Assembly (NCBI RefSeq): GCF_029379315.1
Contig: NZ_JAQYWQ010000071.1
Span: 1-37,850, forward strand
Origin: Nostoc sp. S13
GTDB taxonomy: Bacteria > Cyanobacteriota > Cyanobacteriia > Cyanobacteriales > Nostocaceae
Direction: 5' to 3'
DNA: 37,850 nt
The position numbers were made by a program, and so were the translations under genes. Positions 14,353 to 22,803 of the stretch are shown here, piece after piece. Within the stretch, counting starts at the first letter, position 1, and the number at the start of each line of letters is the position of its first letter. The notes beneath the pieces are model-generated. The model saw nothing but the letters and a program-made list of their open reading frames with translations, was not told where the DNA came from and made no database searches.

Positions 14353-17300
14353 ATGACCTCTGATCAACCCTTTGAGCAAGCTGCATCTGAATCTGCCGTT
14401 AATGAAGCGTTGGACGTAAAGGAGCTTGAGAATATAAATGCTTTATTTCCCATCGTAGGCATTGCCGCCTCTGCGGGTGGATTAGAGGCATTTACGCAGT
14501 TACTCAAGCATATGCTTACCGATACAGGAATGGCATTTGTGCTGATTCAACACTTAGACCCTAACCACAAGAGTCTGTTGAGCGAGATTCTGGCGAGAGC
14601 AACTCAAATGCCTGTCAATGAAGTGCAATCCGGAATGACTGTAGAACCAAACCAAGTCTACATCATTCCGCCTAACACTAAGATGATCTTGTCTGGTGGG
14701 GTGTTGCAACTGACGCCGCGAGAGAAAGTTCAGGGGAAATATATGCCTGGTGATGCGTTCTTTATTTCATTGGCAGCGGATCGAGGGCGCAAAGCGATCG
14801 CAGTGGTATTATCTGGAGCGGATGGAGACGGTTCACAAGGGCTGAAGGCAATCAAAGCAGCCGGAGGTGTGACTTTTGCTCAGTGTGAAGACACGGCCAA
14901 ATTCGATAGTATGCCCAATACCGCTGTTGCCACAGGGAATGTCGATTTTGTGCTACCGCCTGGAAAAATTGCCGAGGAACTGATAAACCTCAGTCGCAAT
15001 CCTTTTATTTCTAACTCACAGCCGCTGATAACGCCTCAGAAGTTCCCCGAACAGGGAAATGCCCTAGCGACTATTTTTGCGTTATTGCGATCGGCACTTG
15101 GCGTTGACTTCAGCCACTACAAGCCCAACACCCTTGAGCGCCGAATCCAGCGGCGAATGCTGTTGTACAAACTAGAACGATTAGAAGATTATGCCCAGTA
15201 TTTACAAGACAATCCGAGTGAAGTCAAGGCGCTCTATGAAGAAATTCTGATCCACGTCACCAATTTTTTCCGCGACAGTGAAGCATTTCAACTATTGAAA
15301 GAGCGAGTCTTTCCTACGATCATGCTCTCCAACTCACCAGAGTTGCCGATTCGAATTTGGGTAGCGGGGTGTTCGACGGGCGAGGAGGTCTATTCAATTG
15401 TCATCTCCTTGCTAGAGTTTTTTTCGGATAAATTAACCCGACGGCCGATGCAGATTTTTGCCACAGACATCAGCGAGATGGCAATTGACAAAGCCAGATC
15501 CGGCATTTATACAGAGAATCAAATGGTGGAAGTCTCACCAGAGCGCCGCCGCAGATTCTTTAATACCCTTGAGGGCGGTAGATATCAAATTAGCAAATCT
15601 GTCCGCGACCTGTGTGTGTTTGCTCGACAAGACTTGGGCAGTGACCCCCCTTTTTCCAAGTTAGATTTAATTAGCTGTCGGAATGTACTGATTTATTTAG
15701 ATGAAACGTTGCAAAAACGGATACTGCCCATCTTTCATTACAGTCTCAAGCCAACTGGTTTTTTACTGCTAGGGACTTCAGAAAGCACAGGTAAATATTC
15801 GGAGTTGTTTACTGTGATTGACAAAAAGCATAAAATGTATGGCAAGAAGTTAACCACAAATTGGCCAATTTTTTCGTTCGTTACTAGTAATTATCCCATG
15901 GCAAAACGGGACGAACCTGAACCTGAGAATTCAAATCCATGGGATGAGTTTGACTTAGAGAAAAAAACTGACCAACTGATCTTGAATCGCTATGCCCCAG
16001 TGAGTGTCGTGATCAACGACAAGATGGAGGTGCTGCAATTTCGGGGAGAAATCGATCTCTACCTCAAACTTACACCTGGGAAACCCAGTCTCAACTTATT
16101 CCAAATGGTGCGCTCCGGCTTGCTCCTCGAGCTACGCGCCACAATTTATCAGGCACAACGGCAAAAAATTCTAGTTAGAAAGGAAGGGTTACGGATTGAA
16201 GAGAGCGCTCAATCAAGAATCGTCAATCTTGAGGTGATTCCATTCAATCCTGGGACTGGCGAAGAAGTCTACTTTCTGGTTTTATTTGAACAAGCTCCAC
16301 CCACGGTTAACAACCTTAGCTCTTTTAATCCTGAGAGCCAAGAGCAGCCAGACTTAGAGCGTGAGATTCTTCTGCTCAAGCAGGAACTTGCAACTGCCAA
16401 GCAAGGGCAGGCTGCGACTCAAGAGTATCTGGAAGCGGTAATCCAAGAGCAGGAGCATATCAATCAAGACCTGAAAGTTGCCAATGAAGAAATCCTCTCT
16501 AGTAATGAAGAGTTGCAAAGCACGAATGAGGAACTAGAAACTGCCAAAGAAGAGATTCAGGCAACCAACGAAGAACTCAACACAACCAATGAAGAACTTC
16601 GCTCTCGAAATCTGGAATTACACCAACTTAACAACGATCTGACGAATTTGCTTGCCAGTATCAATATCCCAATTTTGATATTGACTTCGGACTTACGCAT
16701 TCGACGTTTTACGCCAATGGGGCAACGGCTTTTCAATTTAATTCCCGCCGATGGTGGACGACCCTTGAGCGACATCAGAACGAATCTCGATATTCCTGAC
16801 TTAGAATCTCTAATTTTAGATGTACTTGACACACTCATTATCAAAGAATTAGAAGTCCAAACCTTTGGGGGACATTGGTACAACCTTCGCATCCGTCCTT
16901 ATCGCACCATAGAAAACCAGATTGACGGGGTAGTGTTGGTATTGATAGATATTGATGTTCTTAAACGCAGTGCAGCAACCTTAGAAGAAGCCCGGAATTA
17001 CGCTGAAGCAATTGTAGAGACGGTACAAGTGCCGTTAATCGTGCTTGATTCTGATTTGCGGGTGAACAAAGCCAATCGCTCGTTTTACGAAACGTTTCAG
17101 GTTTCAGAATCACAGACAGCGCAATCTTTGATTTTTGAACTAGGCAACGGTCAGTGGAACCTGCCCGGATTGCGATCGCTCTTAGAAGACATTCTCGCCA
17201 ATAATACCAGTATTCAGAACTTGGAGGTAGAGCATGGTTTTGAGCAAATTGGGCAAAAAACCATGCTGCTCAATGGTTGGAAAATTATTCAACAGGGAGA

Positions 17301-18576
17301 ACCTGAAAGAATTTTGCTGGCGATTGAAGATATTACGGAGCGCAAGCAGTTTGAGTTAGAGCGAGCGAATCTTCTAGCACAAGAACAGTCAGCCCGTCAA
17401 CAGGCCCAAATCGCCAACCGAGCCAAAGATGAATTCCTGTCGAACCTCTCCCATGAACTTCGTAACCCGCTCAATACTATACTGGGCTGGGCGGAACTCT
17501 CGCGCAGCCGTGATTTCGATTCTTCAGTAACCACTCGTGCCTGGGAAGTGGTGGAGCGGAGTGCTAGGGTGCAAGCTCAGTTAATTGATGATATGCTGGA
17601 TGTTTCACGGATTACAAGTGGAAAGCTTCATTTAAAGACTCGTCTAATTGATCTAGTTTCAGTAGTGGATGTCGCCATTGAGTTTGTCAAATTGTCCGCA
17701 GAGGCGAAAACCATTCAAATTGTTTCACAGTTGAACTCGGCGAGGGTTGTCGGAGATTTCGATCGCTTACAGCAAGTTCTATGGAATTTACTTTCTAACG
17801 CGATTAAGTTCACTCCAATCGGTGGGCGAGTGAGAATTATGCTCGAAGCTGTAGATACTTATGCTGAAATTCGAGTCAGCGACACAGGAATTGGCATCTC
17901 GGCAGACTTGCTGCCGTATGTGTTTGAGCGTTTCCGCCAAGGAGATTCCAGTAGCGGCAAAACAACTCAGGGACTTGGATTGGGCTTGTCAATTGTCCGT
18001 CATCTTATAGAACTTCACGGTGGAACAGTTCAAGCGCAAAGTCCAGGCGAGGGAAAAGGAACCACGCTCACCGTTAGGCTGCCTCTGCGCTCAATGCCGT
18101 TGGAGATTACACCGCCAATTGATTTAGAGCCGGGCGTTTTGCCAGAGATGGATACATTAAATGGTAAAAATCCACCCCTTAGCCTTGAAGGGTTATGTAT
18201 CTTGGCTGTAGATGATCAAGCGGATAGCCGCGACTTAATCAAGTGGATGTTAGAAGACTTCGGGGCTGAAGTAGTGGTTGTGTCATCGGCAAGGGAAGCG
18301 ATCGCTGCTCTGGCTGAATCTCCTGATAGATATAATCTGCTTCTAGCAGATATTGGGATGCCAAAGGAAGATGGTTACTCCTTGATTCGTCATGTGAGAG
18401 CGCTTGATGCCTCTGCGGGAGGACAAATTCCAGCAGTGGCAATCACTGCCTATGTCAGCGAGCAAGAGCAGCAAATGGCAATTGATGCTGGGTTCCAAAT
18501 GCATATGGCTAAACCGATTGACCCGACTCAATTGGTATTGATGATTGCAAACTTGTGTGGACTCCGAGCCAGATGA
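14353..18576 (+). CDS. CheB-CheR-PAS hybrid sensor histidine kinase with receiver
   Basis: This 1407-residue multidomain signalling protein contains, in order, these parts. A CheB methylesterase domain (about 33-215) has a catalytic triad Ser40 (AASAGG), His67 (IQHLDP) and Asp159 (GADGDG). A CheR methyltransferase (about 235-500) has the SAM loop AGCSTGEE at 338-345. A PAS-like region follows at about 530-660. A heptad-rich coiled coil (EEILSSNEELQSTNEELE and on) spans about 690-765. Two PAS-like domains lie at about 770-880 and 885-1005. A HisKA domain has phospho-acceptor His1034 (SHELRNPL). An HATPase domain shows DTGIGIS and GLGLGLSIV. A C-terminal receiver has Asp1333 (ADIGMP). All catalytic residues are intact. 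No membrane segment is seen, so it is cytoplasmic. No chemoreceptor gene lies nearby, so the methylation target is unknown. Confidence 0.93.
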   Translation: MTSDQPFEQAASESAVNEALDVKELENINALFPIVGIAASAGGLEAFTQLLKHMLTDTGMAFVLIQHLDPNHKSLLSEILARATQMPVNEVQSGMTVEPNQVYIIPPNTKMILSGGVLQLTPREKVQGKYMPGDAFFISLAADRGRKAIAVVLSGADGDGSQGLKAIKAAGGVTFAQCEDTAKFDSMPNTAVATGNVDFVLPPGKIAEELINLSRNPFISNSQPLITPQKFPEQGNALATIFALLRSALGVDFSHYKPNTLERRIQRRMLLYKLERLEDYAQYLQDNPSEVKALYEEILIHVTNFFRDSEAFQLLKERVFPTIMLSNSPELPIRIWVAGCSTGEEVYSIVISLLEFFSDKLTRRPMQIFATDISEMAIDKARSGIYTENQMVEVSPERRRRFFNTLEGGRYQISKSVRDLCVFARQDLGSDPPFSKLDLISCRNVLIYLDETLQKRILPIFHYSLKPTGFLLLGTSESTGKYSELFTVIDKKHKMYGKKLTTNWPIFSFVTSNYPMAKRDEPEPENSNPWDEFDLEKKTDQLILNRYAPVSVVINDKMEVLQFRGEIDLYLKLTPGKPSLNLFQMVRSGLLLELRATIYQAQRQKILVRKEGLRIEESAQSRIVNLEVIPFNPGTGEEVYFLVLFEQAPPTVNNLSSFNPESQEQPDLEREILLLKQELATAKQGQAATQEYLEAVIQEQEHINQDLKVANEEILSSNEELQSTNEELETAKEEIQATNEELNTTNEELRSRNLELHQLNNDLTNLLASINIPILILTSDLRIRRFTPMGQRLFNLIPADGGRPLSDIRTNLDIPDLESLILDVLDTLIIKELEVQTFGGHWYNLRIRPYRTIENQIDGVVLVLIDIDVLKRSAATLEEARNYAEAIVETVQVPLIVLDSDLRVNKANRSFYETFQVSESQTAQSLIFELGNGQWNLPGLRSLLEDILANNTSIQNLEVEHGFEQIGQKTMLLNGWKIIQQGEPERILLAIEDITERKQFELERANLLAQEQSARQQAQIANRAKDEFLSNLSHELRNPLNTILGWAELSRSRDFDSSVTTRAWEVVERSARVQAQLIDDMLDVSRITSGKLHLKTRLIDLVSVVDVAIEFVKLSAEAKTIQIVSQLNSARVVGDFDRLQQVLWNLLSNAIKFTPIGGRVRIMLEAVDTYAEIRVSDTGIGISADLLPYVFERFRQGDSSSGKTTQGLGLGLSIVRHLIELHGGTVQAQSPGEGKGTTLTVRLPLRSMPLEITPPIDLEPGVLPEMDTLNGKNPPLSLEGLCILAVDDQADSRDLIKWMLEDFGAEVVVVSSAREAIAALAESPDRYNLLLADIGMPKEDGYSLIRHVRALDASAGGQIPAVAITAYVSEQEQQMAIDAGFQMHMAKPIDPTQLVLMIANLCGLRAR

Positions 18577-19102
18577 ATGAGTGGCTGTACTGCTGACTCA
18601 GTTGACAAATTGAGCCGGAAAATTTTTAGTAAGTAGGCGATCGTCAGCAATTTTATTTACTAAAACTACACTAGATAACCTGATTGGAGAAATTTTTAGT
18701 TAAGCTTTTAGTAGTGCTTTAAACAAGAGTTTTTATCCTGAAAAACAACACGTTTCAAGTACAAACTTGGAATATTTTGAATCCGAACTATCTTGAGATT
18801 AGGCGTATCATTGACATAAAACGCCAGAATTTTGTTGATATAGTCGGCAGATAAACTATCTAATCATTAAGTCATAACGGCGGATTATACAATCAATCTG
18901 TTGCTGGCAATTAGCTTGACATGCTGTTGTCAAAAATCATGTTGAAGCAAACGTTTCAATTACGTATAAATTGTATAATCTGCACCTAAAACATTCAAAA
19001 GTTATAGATGATATTTGACATTTTTATTTAAAAAGATACAAAACATATTTTATTTTTTCTACTAAAAATAAAGTATGAACTATGAATTGAGGAATCAAAA
19101 GC
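18577..19102. other. Intergenic region with an inverted-repeat unit
   Basis: About 525 bp without a gene. It contains the inverted-repeat unit at 18879-18986. The 80 bases before the next gene are very AT-rich. Confidence 0.4.
18879..18986. repeat. Inverted-repeat unit with GGATTATACAAT ends
   Basis: CGGATTATACAAT (18881-18893) and ATTGTATAATCTG (18970-18982) are inverted repeats of about 13 bp, with one mismatch, separated by 76 bp of unrelated sequence. This could be a small MITE, or a paired operator for the downstream gene. Only one copy is in the window. Confidence 0.45.
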
Positions 19103-19315
19103 ATGACTGCAACCTTCATGAAAGCACCTAAGTTTCGCAATACTCAATGGGTGAGCTTTGTTGGTGGAGAAGGGATTGTACGCAGCTACACACCTGAATA
19201 TGGCACATGGACGTATCTCATTGAGATGGCATTAGGGCTAGAGCCTGACTTTGGCAGAGTTGGTGCAGAAACGATGATATTCCTCAAGGAGGCAGATTTG
19301 CGGCATAAAATCTGA
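19103..19315 (+). CDS. Small conserved-looking hypothetical protein (70 aa)
   Basis: I do not recognise a named family. The 70-residue protein is rich in aromatic residues (WVSFVGGEGIVRSYTPEYGTWTYLIEM) and reads like a small beta-barrel or beta-sheet protein with a final charged helix. A pattern of Gly-Gly-x-Gly then Ser-Tyr suggests a folded, real product. ATG at 19103 follows GAGG at a suitable distance. A terminator follows closely, so it is monocistronic. It is convergent with the NACHT gene, and no functional link is evident. Confidence 0.65.
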   Translation: MTATFMKAPKFRNTQWVSFVGGEGIVRSYTPEYGTWTYLIEMALGLEPDFGRVGAETMIFLKEADLRHKI

Positions 19316-19336
19316 TTTAACAAGTGATGGGGGTTT

Positions 19337-19368
19337 AAGTCCCCTGTCTCTACAGGGACTTCTGTTTT
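19337..19368 (+). terminator. Terminator after the 70-aa gene
   Basis: AAGTCCCCTGT (19337-19347) pairs with ACAGGGACTT (19352-19361), with one bulge, then CTGTTTTG. It lies 22 bases after the stop codon. Confidence 0.75.
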
Positions 19369-19431
19369 GATGCCTAAGCTAAATCCCCGTCACAAAACGT
19401 AATTGCAAATTGTTTTAACCTAAGTTGATTC

Positions 19432-21744
19432 TTACAATCCCTGCCATTCTCGCTGGGAGAGTTCTTTTATCGGCAAGAACAAACTAGCTTCAATCTCCTG
19501 CCGCACAACGTCTGTTAGCTGACAGTTGCTATTGAGGCAATCGATAAGCAACTGATTGGCATAGTAATATTGTTGCAATACTTGCTCTTGCTCAGGGCTG
19601 AAGTACCAGTGATGCTGAATGTTTCGATGCTTGGCGATCATCGCCTTTAACTGCTCCAGCCAGGCAGGGAAACTTTTTTGCCACCATGTCTGAAACCTTT
19701 CTTTACTTTGTTTTGGATCAGGCAGTAGGTCTTTAAGTTGTTGTAAAGCTTGATGTAAGCCAGCATCTTGAACAATCGCTAAAGCATTACTTAAAGCATC
19801 GTCGCAGGCTAGGGCATCGCCAAAATTAGATTTGCAGTCAATACTGCATTCCATTACTAGCTTGTCCAATGCCGCATCCAAAAAAATACCCTGATCAAGG
19901 ATGCAGGCAAGAGTAAAGGGTGGGGTAATAAGGTGAGGAGTCCTAGCTAGGGCAAGGTAAAACGCCCGAATTGCAGCAGGCTGGGGGGGAGCGACAAGCG
20001 ACTTTTGGCTTGCCCAAGTTAAGAATTTTTGCAAATATGGATCTTCAGCCACTAGCGCATCAACTTGTTGCTTCATCAACTGCACCAGGAAATCTGCACT
20101 CCACAGCATGGCAACCGTTAACAAAAAGATTTCACGCCACCGGGGTTCAGTAATATGACTCACCAGACGTTCTAAGGGTTGTTCTAATGCTTGTAAATTA
20201 TGACTGGCAACGATTTGTCGAGCAGTCAGGTATTCTTGAAACGTCAAATAAGAGAAGGAAAAAATCCCCCGCACTCGTTCTGCCAGTAATCCATGTTGCA
20301 ACTCTATTGCCTTAAGTACCCCTTCACTATCTAATTGCAATTCTTCTGGTTCTGTCGAAGCATTCGGCAAATCACGGATATAGTCGCCAATGTATTGCTC
20401 AACAATGCGTTGTTCAAAAAAGTAATTACCCTGCTCAAATGTGGCGCTAGCAATTTGACTTAGCAACTTCAGCTTTTGTGGTAATAAAAAACCTTGGTAC
20501 ACTTCATCCCGCTCAATTGCTTTAGTTTCGTCCCATTTGATCAGTAAAAGGTCTAAACATTGCTTATAAAATGCAGCTTTTTGGATTGGGAATTTGTTCT
20601 GCTGATCAAAAACCCAGCAAGCGAGGTGCAAAAATAAAGGGTTGACGACAAGTCTCCGAAATTGTAAGTTTTCGGGCAAATCTAGTTTCAGGGTAAACTC
20701 AACTGCCTGTTCTTGCCTCTGGTGGACATTCGTTTTTGTGAATGCTGTAAACCACTTCTGAGCAAAAGCAACAATTTGCTCAGAGGTAAATGGGGCAATT
20801 TCGACATCTGTGAAGCGTCTGAGGCTGGAAGCTTTAGCCGCGGTGCGGCAAGTCACGACAAACATATTCTTTTGGTACTTTTCAGAGAGTCTGCGAATTT
20901 CGTTGACGACAGCGTTGCTCTGTTGATCGAGTACTTCATCTAATCCATCCAGCAACAGTAACACTCTGCCTTCCAACAACAAAGTTTCAACCACAGATGC
21001 ATCTGAAATCCCAGAGGTAAGGAATTCCTTGCAAATATAGTTGAGTAAATGGAACTCCCCTACTTCTCCAGATTCGTCCGCAAAATCCCTTAAGGTAACA
21101 AAAATGGCCACCCGATTTGCGGCAAATCTACCTCGGTTGCATTGAATCGCCAGATGTTGCAAAAAGGTAGTTTTACCTGCTCCTGGTTTTCCCAACACCC
21201 GCAGCTTTGAGTAAGTTTCAACTGCACTAATACCCGCGATTTGTGTCTGGGATACCTCACCTAAGCCAAAGTAATCAAATTCTTTTGACGTAAAATTTTG
21301 CAAGTCAGCAAACTCTAACCACTGAAGGCTGGCAATCTCCTCCAAAATGTTAACATCGATGTAAATGTCGTCGATTCTAACAGGGCGACTAATATCTAAT
21401 AACTGCAAAGTGCCGCACTGGTCTTGAATTTTGTCAAAGCGTTGCGATCGCACTTGTTGTACTAGAGCATCAATATCTAAAAATTCAGCACCAAGTTCTT
21501 TTGATTCCGAAAATTCTTCTGGAGGATTAGCCGCAATCTCCCGCCAATTCACCGACAACACCGAACAAATTTCTATAAAGATATGACGCTCAACCGGACG
21601 CCCAGTAAAAAACCGCCAAATTGGTTGGCGAGTCTTTAAGTTGACTTCAAAAGCCAAATTGTCTTGTGTCCAACCCTTATGAGCGAACGCTTTTTTGACT
21701 TCTTGAATCCCAGTGAGTGATGCCTGGAGCGATCGCTTGACCAT
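19432..21744 (-). CDS. HTH-NACHT domain NTPase (STAND family)
   Basis: A 770-residue STAND NTPase. Residues 5-70 form a helix-turn-helix-like N-terminal domain (VKKAFAHKGWTQDNLAFEV and on), as in XRE-type HTH. A linker with the cyanobacterial NACHT-type motif (DDIYIDVNILEE) lies at 125-137. The NACHT ATPase follows, with Walker A GKPGAGKT at 185-192, Walker B VLLLLDGLDEV at 261-271, and a sensor-like VVTCRT at 297-302. The winged-helix end has the typical FSYLTFQEYLTARQIV. The last ~220 residues are an all-helical C-terminal domain. NACHT proteins are relatives of animal NLR immune receptors, and several bacterial ones are experimentally proven anti-phage proteins. Cyanobacteria have many, mostly untested. 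No separate effector gene is adjacent. Defence is an inference; a regulatory role is also possible given the HTH. Confidence 0.88.
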   Translation of the reverse strand: MVKRSLQASLTGIQEVKKAFAHKGWTQDNLAFEVNLKTRQPIWRFFTGRPVERHIFIEICSVLSVNWREIAANPPEEFSESKELGAEFLDIDALVQQVRSQRFDKIQDQCGTLQLLDISRPVRIDDIYIDVNILEEIASLQWLEFADLQNFTSKEFDYFGLGEVSQTQIAGISAVETYSKLRVLGKPGAGKTTFLQHLAIQCNRGRFAANRVAIFVTLRDFADESGEVGEFHLLNYICKEFLTSGISDASVVETLLLEGRVLLLLDGLDEVLDQQSNAVVNEIRRLSEKYQKNMFVVTCRTAAKASSLRRFTDVEIAPFTSEQIVAFAQKWFTAFTKTNVHQRQEQAVEFTLKLDLPENLQFRRLVVNPLFLHLACWVFDQQNKFPIQKAAFYKQCLDLLLIKWDETKAIERDEVYQGFLLPQKLKLLSQIASATFEQGNYFFEQRIVEQYIGDYIRDLPNASTEPEELQLDSEGVLKAIELQHGLLAERVRGIFSFSYLTFQEYLTARQIVASHNLQALEQPLERLVSHITEPRWREIFLLTVAMLWSADFLVQLMKQQVDALVAEDPYLQKFLTWASQKSLVAPPQPAAIRAFYLALARTPHLITPPFTLACILDQGIFLDAALDKLVMECSIDCKSNFGDALACDDALSNALAIVQDAGLHQALQQLKDLLPDPKQSKERFQTWWQKSFPAWLEQLKAMIAKHRNIQHHWYFSPEQEQVLQQYYYANQLLIDCLNSNCQLTDVVRQEIEASLFLPIKELSQREWQGL

Positions 21745-22072
21745 AGGAGCTTACACACATCAAATAAGAATTCTTCAATTTGACATTATTGCAACATGTC
21801 GTTTCCGAACTACTTAGAAACTAAGTGAGCTATTTTTAAATGCTATTGATTTATTTAAAGCATCTTCAACTAATATTCTGTCATTGCGGTTTTATCAGTA
21901 TAATCTGATTAATTAAAGTATCTTTTTTAGCTTTTCATTTTGTATTAAGAAGTTTTCCTATATCTATTAACTCTGCTGCTGTGGCAAGTATAAAGTTAAT
22001 ATACGATTGAGTACTGACGGTTATTTTACCACTTCTGTACGCTTGAGTATACTTGTGTATAAAGTTGGGTTG
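21745..22072. other. Upstream region of the NACHT gene
   Basis: AT-rich intergenic sequence. It presumably holds the leftward promoter of the NACHT gene. No inverted repeat or gene is recognised until the element at 22073. Confidence 0.4.
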
Positions 22073-22258
22073 TTATCAAACAGAATAAAGGTGTCAGTCG
22101 CCAGAATTCACTTGGGTATTTTGTGCGACTAGTGGATGAATAAACGGGTTTAAGACCCCCATAAAACAAAATTTGGTGGTATTCAATCAGTGGCGAGTCT
22201 GAATCCCCCACTGATTGCATTCTGACGAATGTATTCTGAGTTCTGAATTCTTCTTCAA
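22073..22258 (+). mobile_element. ~190-bp dispersed repeat, copy A
   Basis: This unit is closely matched, in reverse complement, by 31789-31980. Shared landmarks are TTATCAAACAGAATAAAGGTG at the left, GGGTATTTTGTGCGACT, GTTTAAGACCCCCA, CTGAATCCCCCACTGATTGC, and CTTCTTCAA at the right. The ~186-192 bp length, two copies in 10 kb and no open gene suggest a non-autonomous element. Its internal pairs (CAGTCGCCAGAATTC with GTGCGACT) are weak. Confidence 0.8.
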
Positions 22259-22541
22259 AATTAATGTTTAAATAACTTAGCTCAAGGTTGTGATTTAGAG
22301 GTTTACCTGCCGACATGAGCCTTAGATTCTCAAGTCCTTTTCTTGTGTTGCTAGCTGGCTTTTTAAACATAATTGGCTCAAGGATGCATTCTCTTTGGCT
22401 TTCGCATCTAAAGCATAAGAATCTTTTTCTAGGTCTGTAGAACGCTTCAGAAAATTTTTGATAGTTTTTGTAATTTCTTTCAAACAGCGATGCTACTAAT
22501 TGGATTAATCGTCGGATTTCTTGTAATATTTGATATAGCAA
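22259..22541 (-). pseudogene. Doubtful gene fragment between two repeat elements
   Basis: A leftward open frame runs from a TTG at 22541 to 22026 (171 codons). Its start lies in the end of one inverted-repeat element (22533-22670), and its last ~75 codons run through another (22073-22258). Only the middle part, with peptides such as LIQLVASLFERNYKNYQKF, could be original coding sequence. No family is recognised. It is more likely a chance frame or the remnant of a gene broken by insertions than a working gene. Confidence 0.25.
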
Positions 22542-22670
22542 TTCTCGCTTGGATGCAATACAGTCTGACCTCTCCTAAAAGGAGAGAGGCTTTGAATCTT
22601 ACTCCCCTTCCCTTGTAGGGAAGGGGCTGGGGGTTAGGTCTGTATTGCACTCAACTGAGAAGCGCTATAT
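22533..22670. mobile_element. MITE with ATATAGC..TTCTC..CAATACAG ends, copy 1
   Basis: A 138-bp unit whose ~31-bp terminal inverted repeats start ATATAGCAATTCTCGCTTGG on the left. On the right they are the reverse complement of ATATAGCGCTTCTCAGTTGA, and both end in TGCAATACAG. The interior holds GAGAGG/CCTCTC and CTCCCCTTCCC/GGGAAGGGG pairs, so the whole unit can fold. A related unit lies at 32077-32216. Confidence 0.8.
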
Positions 22671-22803
22671 TTCGCTAAAAATATGGATCATCTTATTCCA
22701 TTGATGCTACTTTGTTTAGCTATTAGCCTAGAATTCATTACTAGGCGGTTGTTGCCACTAGTGTAATATCTTAGATTAAAGCGAGATTCGAGCAAAGTGA
22801 TGA

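Noticed and set aside
12659..18576. A complete chemotaxis cluster
   Set aside because: No receptor, CheA or CheW gene is present, and the small receiver lacks its Asp.
22026..22541. 171-codon leftward frame as an intact gene
   Set aside because: Starts in one repeat element and ends in another; kept only as a doubtful fragment.
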